From assembly GCA_026182355.1 (NCBI GenBank), contig JAPFBL010000541.1:62001-126000 (forward strand): a stretch of DNA of 64,000 bases, given 5' to 3'. A program made the translations under genes and the position numbers. How positions within the stretch are numbered: the stretch's first letter is position 1; the number at the start of each line of letters is the position of its first letter. Shown in pieces: positions 37,401 to 51,500 of the stretch. This DNA comes from Hermatobates lingyangjiaoensis (lineage: Eukaryota; Arthropoda; Insecta; Hemiptera; Hermatobatidae). The notes under the pieces are model-generated. The model worked only from the letters and a program-made list of their open reading frames with translations. It had not been told where the DNA came from and did not search any database.

Positions 37401-39524
37401 GTATAATGCAAGCACACAAACAGGACATAAACATTTCAGTTATTTCATGTGATAACCATAACCAATTGCAGTAAATAACATGATTCAAAATTATCAAAAG
37501 AAAACTCACCTAATCTCAACCTTTTTTTTTTTTTTTTTTTTTGGCTCTAATTAGTAAATTGTTATATATTTTAAAAAAAAAATAAAACACTGGACAAAAG
37601 TTAATAATTTAGTGTTCTGGCAGGTCATTGGATTTTGTGATTTTTGTGTTTCATAAATATCGTTTCTATTTATAATTCATTTTTAGTCAATTTGATCATT
37701 TTTCTCACTCCTTCACAATCAATTATAGTGTGTGTCCCAGAGATCTTCGTTACCTCACTCTTTCAAGATGTCTGAAGGCTCACTCATCCTTCAGTACCAC
37801 TCAATGTCATTCTGATTAGCTCATTATACTCGTAGTTTCCTTTGAATGAAATAATAACAAACTTTCTCCGACCTACATTTCGATTTGAAATTCTTGACAA
37901 AAGCACAGTTTAAAAGGCAAATCAAACTATCTCAATCTCGAGTAAAAACACTACAGTTATAGAATCTGTTACAATTAGGTATATTTTTTTTTTTAAAACA
38001 AGAAATAAAAAAAAAATAACTTCTAAATTAAAACATTTATTCAAACGATATAAAACACGTTCACTACCAGGTCCTTAAAACAAAATAAGAAATTGTTGGG
38101 ATAATTTTTTTTTTCTTTTCGTAATTCATTTCATGAATACAATCATCTATATTCAAAAACTTCTTTTTATCCTATTCAGGGATTTTGAAAAAAACCGTCA
38201 CTCATAATATATTACAATTTTTTTTACTATGTAAAGCTCGCTTTATTCTACGATTAATATAATCTGTAAGTTGTTCAGAAACTATTTAAAATTTGCATAT
38301 TTTTATGAAATCAATCAATTTTAAGAATTGAGTATCTACAAAAACTCTTTCATAAGAATATTATCAACAAAACATTACAAGAAAAAAAAGAATGGATTAA
38401 TACCTACAAAATAATTAATTATAATCCATTATCAAATTACACTAATATTCAAAAATTATTTGGATTTGGGTCTACTTGATATCAACTTGTTTTTTTTTTA
38501 AAGAAATTTCGAATCGATCTCATAAATAATTTTATTCGCAAAAATATAAGAATTTTCCCCTAATTACAAAGTTAGAAGAGGACTACTAAAACAACAGTAA
38601 CTCGTAAATTATTTTCATGTTCGTCTGCTTTCAGACCTCCTTCCATAATATGTTCTTCTCTTGAAGATGACAAGATCGGATACCGAAGAATGGACAAGAT
38701 TTTTCTCTTACATAACAACAATCACGACTCACTAACATCATTATACTTAAAAAAAAAAAATATTTTCTTTCTAAACTAACAGGTCAAATTATTATAATTT
38801 TTTTTTAAAAAAAAAAATAAATTACATTTAACTGATCAAAGTTAAGTTTTTTTTCAGACATCAAATATAATAATTTCAGCAAACATTCTAAAAAGAAAAA
38901 AAGTGAATAGAAAAAATAAATTAAGTAAACTAAAGCACTATTTATTAAAGAAATAAGTTTAAAATAAGGACGCATTTTTTCTACAAATTGAAATATCGAA
39001 TGGCTACTATTCAATTTTTCAATAACTAAACTGATTCAACTTATGGATTCATGACAGCGACATGAGAGACATATTATATATATATAACTTTCAATTACGC
39101 AAAGCACGACACAGAAAAAAGAATAAATTGAACACTTACAGAATTCAATATTTCGAACTGTTGTTCGTCATCAGGAATAGACTAGAAGAGAGGACGAAGT
39201 GAGTGAGATCTCTCCACGTCGAAGAACGGAGCGCAAATCAATATATATATACTTTTTCGTTGGAAATACGATCCAAAACGGACAAATATAGTTAAATATA
39301 GAAAAAGAAACATAGAGAAATCAAAAGAACACACTTACAGTCTCTAATTTTCGGTTTGAACCATCTTAAGGAGAGATAAGAGAGGGAAACCAAGCACACT
39401 GGTTCAGAGACGGTTGGAGACCCTAAGTTAGAGACTGTACCCTTAGGTACTAATTGGAGACCCTAATTAGAGACTGTAAGTGTGTTCTTTTGATCTCTCT
39501 ATGTTTCTTTTTCTATATTGAACT

Positions 39525-39562
<38 letters not shown>

Positions 39563-42500
39563 ATACAGATATATCAAATTATACGGAAAACCACATAAAT
39601 GAACTGAAGAACTCACTTCTAAATTTCAACATTCCGCATCATAAGAAGTAGTCGTTCTACTAGTTGCCGACTGATTACCAGTTTTAATTATGGTTTCCCT
39701 GTTCAAATCCTTAATCAGAAGAGATATTTGCCTCCTTAGTGCCAGGTTGTCAACAACATTCTGATTAATAGTTATGTTGAATTGAAATATACAGTAGCCT
39801 CTGCATTTACGACTTTTTTTACTAACTGTCTTAAATTTCTGCTTATTCTTCTTTCATTCATTTTGGGGTAATTCTCAAATTAACTTTGCCAGAACATTTA
39901 CCCCCAAAATGAAAGAAGAATAATCAGAAAATTAAAGACAGTCAGTAAAAAAATCATAAATGCAGAGGCTGCTGCATATTTCAATTCAATATGTTTAAAA
40001 GAAGATTTGCTGCCTACCTATACTAATATTAATATAATATATATATATATATATATATATAATAAACAAAGAAACATACAGAAATCAGAAGAACACACTT
40101 ACAGTCTCTAATTTTCGGTTTGAACCGTCTTCAGGAGAGATAAGAGAGGGAAACCAAGCGCACTGGATCAGAGACGGTTGGAGACCAACAGTGTTGCCGC
40201 ATGCGCGCCCGTTCACAGAAAATAAGGTAGACAGGATTTTCTGTGAACGGGCGCGCATGCGGCAACACTGTTAGTCTCCAACCGTCTCTGATCCAGTGCG
40301 CTTGGTTTCCCTCTCTTATCTCTCCTGAAGACGGTTCAAACCGAAAATTAGAGACTGTAAGTGTGTTCTTCTGATTTCTCTATGTTTCTTTGTTTATATT
40401 GAACTATATTTGTCCGTTTTGGATCGTATTTCCAACGAAAAAAAAAAATATATATATATACAAGTTATATTTGTCTTATACAGGTAGATCGCACCCAACG
40501 TCGTTAATTGGGACCAGAAGAGGCAACTTAAGTCGAAAAACGACTTGATTCGAATCAGCTGGTATCCCGGCTATCCCAGGCTAAACCGAAAATAACCTTT
40601 CCTAGTTCTTTATAATACTTTATTCGTGAATACATTATAAGGCTAAAAAGAATCTATTGTAAGCTTACAAAGAAATAAATTTTACTTTTACTACTGAATA
40701 GTAAAGAAAAAGAGGTTATGAATAGCCCTACAATTTGATGTTTATCGTATATGCTTTGTTTATGAATGTGCTTTGCTTTGACATAAAATACATTTTTGGG
40801 ATAATTCTGAAATTTTGTAAATAATTGTAAATAGCCAGCAAGATTTTGCCATTGATAAACATTCATTCTCCTACAGCTACTCGCTGCTAGTGTGGTAAAA
40901 TACCCTTTCTTGCATATAATTATGATTCCTTATTATAATAGTTTTCTAGTGCTGTTATGAGTACAATATTTCAAGGAGACAAATGTAAAGTTGAATATCT
41001 GACGTAAAACTTTTTTTTTTTTGAAAACTGACGTACAACCGAGATCGCCTTAACTCGAAACGACGTTGGCCGAGGCACATTCATGATGCTAATTATTATT
41101 TCTTGTATTTCATTTTGTCTTCACGTCTCGTATTCTTATCATTATTTCCCTGTTGATCTTTTTCCCCACCAGGTTAGATTCTGATCCTGATTATCCTAAA
41201 GGACTTTCTGTTTGTTCAGTCGACACTAGTCAACCATTTCTGATAACTTAAGTCGAAATATAGAAGTTATACCAGTTATTTTTATGTGATTTTCTTTTGT
41301 AACTTTATGTGATGCTCTCGAGGGCCGTTTCATTTATGTCTCTTCGAAATACATTCGTAGTAAATCAGGAAAAATACAACAATGGAATATCGAATCCTGT
41401 CGGAACACAAACTATATTATCTGCCTTTCAAGAAATACCTTCTGTAATTTTGACTCACATTGTATTTTTGAACAACGCTTCTCGTCCATTCTGTTCAATC
41501 AAACAGACAGTGATCAACGCAGAGAGTTAAAAACTTCAAAACCTGCTTTTCTATAATGATGAACAGTACAAAGAATTTAAAACAATATAATTTATCAGAG
41601 AGATTCTGCAATGATATTTGAAACAAAGTTGTAAAAGACCATTATGGGGTTAATTTTTTTTTTCTTCCGCCTCTTAATATTAGGCAAATACCATATAATA
41701 ACAGATTCAATAACTGTATGAGAACACGGCTTTATAAAAACTTAAAACTGTATTCAACAACCATTAGTATTAATAAACAATAAAAATATACTTCCATGAA
41801 CATAAAAAGAATCAATATCCACATTCTTTTCACAAACATTTTATAATTAAACTAAACAAACGAAAACCAAACAAGTAAACGACAAGAATTATCAGATTAT
41901 TGGTCCTGCAGAGATTTTTAGAGATATATTTTAAAAATCGCTGCACGAATGACAACATGTAAGAACAATAAAGGCACATCATTGACTTTATTCAGTGAAG
42001 AATGTATTAATTTATATATGAAGAAAATAGCTAAAAATCGTAGAAGGCTATTTAGCACTCAAAGTAGTATGGTGAATGAAGTATCAACACAACGGAAAAC
42101 AAGAGAGACTTTCAATGGAAGAGAATATCAAGGTATACTATGTTCAGTGCGATGCATAAATGATCAAAATATGCTTATACGTTTTCTAAATTTCAACGCA
42201 TAAATTTATTTATATATATACCATTTCCAAGAATAACTAAATGATTTAAAAGAATTACTAGATCAACTAACCCTCACCAGTTGAAATTTTTTTTTTAGCT
42301 ACAACTAAGAACCCATTTGATGAAATAAGTTAAATTTACATGCATATAGGTACAAACCATCCTTTGAGCCTGCAACAACTAGGTGTTAATAATAAAAAAA
42401 AAGAAAAAAAAAGAAAAAACAAGAAAACGCTTTGCTTCTATAAAACACACACTATGAACCATACACCACCATTACTTAAAGGGACAACCAACATATGACA

Positions 42501-45500
42501 TAAACAAGTCTTATCAATCATTATTATACATCAAAACTAATGTTTGCTTTTTAAATAAAACACATTTTTTATTGTTACAAAAGACAAATAAAAGATATAT
42601 ATATATATTAAAGCATTATTGAATTACCGTATCTTTTTATTTTGAAGACACTTCCACAGAGGCAAACATTTAAATAAAATTCACAATAAAACAATCTATT
42701 AAAAATATGAATATGTAAAAACACATGTTTTTGATTATTACATAACAAAAAAAATAGGAAGGGGAAAGTAAACTGAAACTTAATTAACCTCAATTAAAAT
42801 ATATAGTAATTAATCCTTGTCCTATTTAACTACATTTAAAGAAAACTCAAAGCTAATATGTTTTTCTTTTGAAAAAAGTAAAATTTTTTAAGGGAAACTG
42901 AACGCCATTCCTACCTAAAAGTGTCATTAATATTTTGTGAAAATGTCAATAAAACAAAAAAAAAATCAATCACTACCATTGTTACCTAATGAATAATGCA
43001 TATTTATATGGGAAAAGCTTGAATATATATCTCACAAATATGATTATAGTCTTATTTAATTAATGTTGGCTAAAAATATAGGCAAATGAATAAAATTCAG
43101 TTTAAGAAACTTTATCAATTATCAACATGATGGTGACAATTTATTTTTCTCTTTCGAATAATCTATCTGTGAGTGGTTTTCAGGATTTTTCTTTTACATG
43201 GTGGCAGTACCGCTGTAAAAATCAATATTTTGTAATAAATATATGTTTTATAAAACACATAACCTAAAACAAGTTAAATAACACTTACTTTCGAGTTCAC
43301 TCAACTATAATTAAATTTACACTTATTATGGATACCTTAAGTTACATTAATAAGGATAGTAGAAATACCAGTTGAGGTAGTTTAAACATCAATGAGTTTA
43401 TGATAACAGTGAGGGAGTGGGGGAAGAGCAAATCTTGTAAAAGGCTCGCAGAATTAAGACTATCAAAATAATTGATTGTCTCATTAGTTGTGCGATCCAG
43501 AATTGTGATATTTACTCATATTGGAGTAAAGGAATAAATCCAAGTCTCGACTTCAAAGAAAGAAGAAGAGCAGACACATCATGTGTTTACTGTTAACAGA
43601 AGTAGACGACTAAAACAGTTAAGAATTACGAAATTGAGAAGGTATATTACTTCTTATTAAAATATTAAATAAAAAGTTCTATTTATTCTTTCTCAGTTTT
43701 TATTAAACTGCAATAAATGGATAAATTACCATTTCACATATAAAAAAGAAGCCTTTTTTATTCTGCGCCGTTTCGAACACTTCGTGTTCATCTTCAGGTA
43801 AACTTCTACAATACAAATTACAAATTAAAAGTTACCAAAATAATCGGAATTGTGTAAAATAAAATGAAAAAAAAAATGAGATACCCAAAGGAAGAAGAAG
43901 AGAACCGACCAGAGTGAGGTCATGACCTAAAATCCTCAATGAACCTTCATCTCTGGTCAGTCCTACACTTTTTCCTTTGCGTATGTCATTTTTTTTCATT
44001 TTATTGTACACAATTTCGGTTATTTTTGTAACTTTTAACTTGTTATTTGTGTTACCTGACGATGAACATTATTTGTTCGAAACTTCTTCTTTCTGTGTGT
44101 AGAGACTTTGATTTATCCATTTACCCCAGTATAATTGATTATATTTAAAACTAAGAAAGAAGAAATAAAATTTCTTAATTAATATTTTAAGAGAAAGTAA
44201 TATACCTTTGGACCCAGTAAAAGTGCTGAGTTTCTTAGAGGCGTTGAAGCTAACTGGGGTATTATAGTACAGAAGGGGGGAAAGTATAATAGTTCTTAGG
44301 GCGCAGTACTATAATCACCCTCAATAAATAAATATTCCTTCTCTAATTTAATTGTAATTCTTAACTATTTCAGTCGTCTACTTCTGTTCTACTCTTCTTA
44401 CTTATTATGATAAACTCGTTGAAGCCCAAACCATCACTTCCTATGCCCACTCTTCCCATCTCCCTCTTTCTCGCTTCATATCAACCTTATTTCAATTTAT
44501 AACGGTACTATTTAATACATTTATAAAATATCTGATTTTTATTTTAAATAAACCTAAAGAATAATACGTCATCGAAACAAGTCGTTCTCTCAAATTATAA
44601 TAGTAACTGACTATAATAATATGACTATCAGGCAATGTGGCACTCACCCATTACTAAAAATGGGTCCCAAATAATAAATAAGCCACAATATACACCCCTA
44701 CAACAGCCATATAAGTTGAAAACCTTATAAGTATGGACGTTGGAAAACAAACAATAATATACCTTAATACAAGACCTTCATAGGGGGGGTTTTTTTTTTC
44801 GAAAACAATACTTATTCGGAGATGGCATATACAAAAAAAGTGACTTTCCCGTCTTCCATAATTACCTCCAAACAATACGGTTCATCTACATTATGAGGCC
44901 CATTTTTGTGTAAAATATCAACTTGATCCATCAAAGATTCTGGACCGTTAGCGTATATACAAACTTTTGGATATATACTCACCCACCCACACACAGACAT
45001 CTTCGAAAACGACTTTAAGAACCACAAAACATATAATTCCGTCAAAATATCAAAATTGAATTTTTTCACGATCACTGTACTTTACTTATAGTAAAGTAAA
45101 AGTTTGTTTGTATGGAAACTTTATAATTTCCAAATAGAATAAACACCAATGTACTACCTGAGTGACTGCAAAACTAGAAAATAGTTATATTAATTCTACT
45201 AACCCATCTTAAAGAAATTTTAAATTTTGAAAATGGGAATCAAATATTTTAAAAAGTTTATTATTGCAGGAAATGAACAATACTACATTCTTTTCATTTT
45301 GGGTATAAGAGAAAGCATTCAGGTTATTGTTTTCAGGTAATAAATTGCTATATTTTTACAATGAGAGATATAATGCTTTCAATTCCATATGAAGTATTCA
45401 TATATTTCCATATATGCCACCATACTAACAAATAAGTGTTTTCGTATTTTTCCTCGTATTTTTCGGATGTTTTTTACAATTTACTCCTTATCCTAGTGGT

Positions 45501-48500
45501 TCTTAAACACTGTAACATATCACGGTCCTTTATAACAAGATTTCCACTATCGTGCGGCAAATCTAAAGCGCAATACGGAAATAACGAAGGGACAACTTAT
45601 AACTGTACCTCTAATCTATCTTCAATTTATTGTTGCATTTTTTTGCCAAACATACCAAAGAGTGATAGGCAGCATTTCGTAAGTAATATATAAAATGCTT
45701 TTATTAAAAAATACTGATATTTATATCACGGGTGCCACCAAATTTAAAACAACTTGAAGCCGTACAGCCCTCTGAAAAAGGTTAAGAACCTCTCCTGCAA
45801 ACTTTTCTCAGCCAACAGAGATATTTGTACTACACCTTTCAACGAATTCAGAATACAATTGAAATAATTTAAGAGCAATTAAATTCATCCAGTAATTCCA
45901 AACATTCTATGAATACGAATAATTTTGATATGTATTTGTATCAATGGCTTTAGAATTTTTAGAGATCTTTAGAACCTAAAATGTCTTCTGAAATGTTTCG
46001 TAAATACAAAATCAATCATTTTAAAATTTAAAATTCTTTCACAGGGTTTCATATCTAATTAAATTCACTTTGAGCTCCTTTTTAATAATTAATAATTTAA
46101 CTTTTAATATGAGTAATTTATCAACCCAGTTATTCTAATTTCAATTTTCATAATTATTCGTCAACTGGACAACTGAAATATCAGTCTTAAACAAACAATT
46201 TTGAAATCCTCATATAAATTTACTTCTAAAGAAATCAAAATAATTAAAATTGTATAAGTACAATCTTTACAATCCTGAAAGGGTTAAAAATTACTTTTCA
46301 TAAACAATTCAATAAAATTTAGAAATTTAAATTTAAACGAATCATTACTTTTGTATAACATGAAATTTTAGATAAACCACCATATATAAAAGTTCGAGAA
46401 AAATGTCCTACAGTTAAATAAAGATTGTCTAGTATAGATTTTTTTCTTATTTGAGAAGTAAAGAAAATACGTAATCACTATCTTTCCTCTACTGGTATTC
46501 TCTTTATCAATGTAACATTTTTATTTCGTAAAACTAGCGTCAGATCTTATAAATAATGAATGAGTATAGTAACTATAAAAAGAAAGAAGAGATAGGTAAA
46601 ATATTTGAGTTATCAAAAGTTTTAAAACTAAAGAACTCTACTGATTTAGAATAGTTGTGTCTGTTTGATACAATACGGTAAAATGTTTCATTATATTTTA
46701 TCGTATTGTTGGATTTTTTATGTGATTAAAAAAAAACAGGAAATAGAAAACATTACTTTTAACATATTAGATCTTTGCATACTAACTAAAGAATAATAAT
46801 CCTAATGTATAGAATATGTTTCTTATATGTGTACTGAATCAAAGTGGACATCCAAAGATTTGGAAACAATCAAGTTTTAACAAAATTGCATTTCATTTTG
46901 GAATTCGTATTTCAAAAAAAGTAAATGTTTAAATCACACATGGGCAACCTATGGTTAGCGAAAGTATTTCATCTAGTCCGCTATTAGATTTTTTTTTTTT
47001 TCTAAGAATGTTGAAAGAAATCTTCAAAAACAAGACCCGAAAATCTGTTAATAACTATTGAAACGGCAAGTCAGGTTAATACAGGGTTGCGGATAGCACA
47101 AAATGATTTTACACACTTGTAGGTTTAAAGAGTCAAATAGAATAAAGAACAATAAAATGTGTTTATTTTTTAATCTCTTTAATTGTATTTAAAAAAAAAT
47201 TAAATTAAAAGAACATCAAGAAAGTAGTCTTTAGTTATGTTACTGCTATTAACTTAACGAAGAAGTTAATAGCAGTAATTCCACCTGTGGGAAAGCTTGA
47301 ATAAGAAAAACTTCTCAGGTACTGTACCAAGAACAACCATTGTGAGTTACACAAAGGTTGGTTGAACGTAATATCTATGCAATGTCGCAAATTCCATGAA
47401 GAAGACATTGTTACAATTACTCTGAAACTGGTCAATGTTAGGTGTTCTTATAGGGACCTTTCTGAGACTCAAATTGAATAATCTTGTTCAATCAATGTTT
47501 TAACAAAACGAAGCAAAAGCCAAAAGAAATTATCCGAATTTGATAATTTGACTTATCAACCCGTTGACAACCACCCGATAAATTAATTTGAACCTGTGAG
47601 TTTTTTTTCTGTAAAGACACCTGGTAATTGAATAAATACACTCATTGTCCCCAACTTATTGGTCTATGAAAAAGATGTTTAGCATTCCTTTAGATATATT
47701 TGCTTTTATACAAGAAATACAAATTCCCTAAACAGTCATGAATGCTTTCTTCAGAATGTCAATGTCAATTACTTCGGATTTAATTTTTAGACCAAATTTT
47801 TAATTTACATTCATATTTTAAAAATCAAGCCAACAATATTGTTATTATATTTGTATGTTATTATAAACCAACAAATGTGCCAGATCATTTTGTGATATAT
47901 TAAAAAAAAAAAGAGTCCGTTTTTGAAAATACATCTAAATATTACAAGTTGTTGAAAAAAATGACGTGAACAAAATCAAGGTCAAGTTGACTAAGAATAA
48001 CTTGAAGAGCTGCAGCTGCCTCCAGCATTTTTTCACATTTGAATCAGCCTTTGCAAGGCTTTTTACCCAACATCATTATAAAATTACACTATATTGATCA
48101 ATTTTCCTTCTTGTTTTTTTATTCCATTAGTTTCGTTCTTACCACTTTACTTTAATAGCATTAGATAATAAAGACAACATATCAACATTCATAGGAAAAA
48201 TGACTTAAAAAAATGAGAAGTTAATAAATTACTAAATTGATAACAAAAAAAAAACTTTTTAAGTCTATAATTAGACCTCTGACCGCAAACTTACTGAGAA
48301 AACGTAATCTTAATCACAGGTAAAGAAAGGTTACCCATGCATGATTTAAAAAAAAAGCAATATCTTAAATAAAAATAATAAAACAAAATTACTAGTTTAG
48401 AATGAAAATTATTTTTTGTGATCATGAATCGTTACATAAAATCTCTATTTAGGTAATCGGATTGTAAACTATTTATAAAATTACAATAAAACTAATCACT

Positions 48501-51500
48501 TTGTTTCCTCACAGTTAAGTTGTAATGTTAATTTCTATTGTTGTGACTTTCTATCTAATTCTTATCGTTAATTTGCTTCTATTTCTAAAAATATACTCTC
48601 ATTCACCTTTCAAAAACAACCTTTTTCTTTCAAAACAGATTAAAAGAGTTTGTTTAAAAATTATTAGTAACAAAAATGCAATAAATTAATTTTATAAACA
48701 ATTGTTATGAAATTCTGCAATTACAAACAAAGAATGATATATTTTTGAAGATTAAAACTCAAACCATAAATGATTGATGAATAATTTTACGATGTATTTT
48801 TGAGTAAAAAAAAAGTTTTTAACCCTCAGCGGCATTCGTTATTTTACATCCAATCCCCAACAATTCGTTTAGTATGACGAATCAATTTTTTTAAAAAATG
48901 ACGACACTTTGACCAACAATATGTATTAAACAAAAGGAAATATACAATTAAAATAAAATAGTTATTTCAACCATGAATTAGTCATTAAAAACAATTTATT
49001 ATTCAATGATTTCAAAATAAATACATTAAAAAAATCTTAACTTTGTTTGACAACTTGAATTAAAATATTTCTTAAATATTTTCTTTTTATTTATTATTTT
49101 TAAAATAAAAAAAATACGGGGATTTTCATTCAAACTGGTTTGAAGAAATTTCAGTTCAATAATCTTAAGAAACCAAACACAGATTAATATGTTTTAAATA
49201 ATTAAATGCAAAGCGAAAATGAGGTTATACTATAAAATTCATAGTAAAAACGACAATTGTTTCAAATATATTTCTTCTCCAGTAAATAAACATCACGTGA
49301 AATCTATCACATTATAGCAGGTCTGGTATAAACCACGAATGCCTCCTGGGGTTAAAGATATTAAATACTGAACATGTTTGAAACCGTAAACATTTTAAAC
49401 TCTTTTCAAAATGTAAACAATAAGAATAAAAACCTATCTATATAAATTTGAATTTACAATCAAAATGTTCAATTAAAGTAATAAATACATGTTTAACAGG
49501 AGTACAAAGACCCTAAAATTTCAAATGACTAAAATATTGAAAAGGGCACATTTAAAAACAATGAAATTATTGAAAATACAGTAATCCCTCGATCATCGCG
49601 TGTTCACTTTTACCGGATTCTCGATATCCCAAATTTTCTTACTAGTGTATTTTATGCCTCGAGATAATGCTTATACATGAATATTTATATATAAAGATAA
49701 AAAACGATGAAAAATAACAAACATAGTAAAGATACACACTTACTAAATTTAATTTTCAGAAAATCTGTCTTCAAGAGAGAAAACAGCGCGAGACCAAGCA
49801 CAAATTAGAGTTACTGTGTTTCTTTACTCTGAATGTTGCTTCCCTTCGTTTTAGAACTTGTGTTGTCCGGTTTGGATTATTTTCTTAATTTGCAACGTTC
49901 AATCACAATAAGAAATTAGAAAGACTTGTTACGGTTGAAAGATCTTAATCTTCTTTCTTGTTGTGGTTTGATCGTTGATTCTTATTTCAAGAGTATATTG
50001 TGAAACCTTGTTATAACAATAACAAGGTATATACGATCATGCAGGACAGATTACACTTAAAATAAACTATGACACATAGAAAGAAACATAACAGACTCAC
50101 TTCTCAATATTTCGACCGTTATTATGGCGGTCAAAATACTGAAAAGTGCATCTTTGTTATATTTCTTTCTATGTGTCATCGTTTTTTTAAGTATTTATAA
50201 ATATATAATAGTTATTTGTTTATTTGATATATATTTGAATGATAAAATAAGGATTTTCTAGCCTAAAAAAATTAGTGGCAATGTCAGAAAAAGTATTATA
50301 CATTAATTAAAATCCATACTAAATTCTGTTAAATCAAACTAAATACGTACACACTATAATGATGAAATCCCTTATTTGGAAAACGAAGTATTTTCAAACA
50401 TGATTCTTGAACTGGATGGATGATTCAATATTTTGTACCACTATTATGCGGTACAATAATGGTTAATTTCCAATCAACATAAAAAAAATTCCTTCTCATC
50501 CACAAAAAACAAGCTATCCAAACTGCTCCTTACCTTACTAGTAAGGTATCATAGGAAAGATACTAATCCCATGTTTTAAATATTAATAAATTATTAAAAA
50601 AAATTTATAAGAACCATTTTATAGTTAAAAACTCTAGAACGTTTCTTTAAACTTATTTATATAGAATTATAAAGAGAGGCGAATATTTTTTTCAAACATA
50701 TGAAGACTTGTCTGAAAGTAAGTTTATTAAATGATATACGATAGCGACTGATGTTAAAGGTGATAAAATACAACAAAACATACGGTTTTTAGTTTGCGGT
50801 ATACGTAAGAATATGTTTGAAAGAGTATTTAAGGAAATAGAAATGGTTTACAAGAGAGAGCGAAGTTGAAGGTGTAAAATACATAAAAATATTAGATTTC
50901 TAGTTCGCGGTAACAGATAAGGATGTCTGAAAAGTATTTAACCCTGCGTCACTCAAGGAGTTTTAGCATGGTAGCTCTTATATCTTAATACATTCAATTG
51001 GATAACTATTTATGTTCTTTTATTATTTGTGATACAGTTATTCTGCTGATCAGGTTTTAGAAATCTTACCAGTAATGTAAAATAATCCAATAAAATAAAT
51101 GATAAATAATCAATATTGGCTTAAAACATGGTAAGACATTAATTAAAGTTTTTAAGGGCTGATAAAAAACTGATATTTTTTTGGGGATATTTGATGCATT
51201 TATATACAGAATATAAGCATAAAGTAAGTCTCTACTATCTACAAGTACTGCATGTCGACATCACATTAACTCATGTTATCCGTGAATGTAATGGTTTATA
51301 GATGTAATAAATATACGAATTTATTTAGGAGTTCTTTTCCTACATTATGAAAAACAAAGCTTGAGCTAATTGAAACCATGCACTCAGACCGTAGAAGTTT
51401 ACTTTTCAGATCAGTTAGACCTTAGTTATAAGACTGAAAGAGTAAAAAGCATAAATGAGAATGTAAAATATTAATACATCACTGTCATATAAGTATAACA

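Larger units (their letters stand above)
40063..40455. mobile_element. Family A palindrome, near-perfect hairpin between (TA)n tracts
   Basis: Arms of about 160 bp meet around 40223-40237. Each arm has an intact family A hammerhead motif and the repeat end ATTTCTCTATGTTTCTTTG. The arms contain an unusually GC-rich, strictly paired segment (GCCGCATGCGCGCCCGTTCA). (TA)n flanks at 40024-40060 and 40450-40461. Confidence 0.7.

Noticed and set aside
41949..42203. 84-codon plus-strand frame (starts [11 protein letters not shown])
   Set aside because: Composition is somewhat protein-like, but there is no recognisable domain, homologue or repeat copy; could be chance in AT-rich intron.
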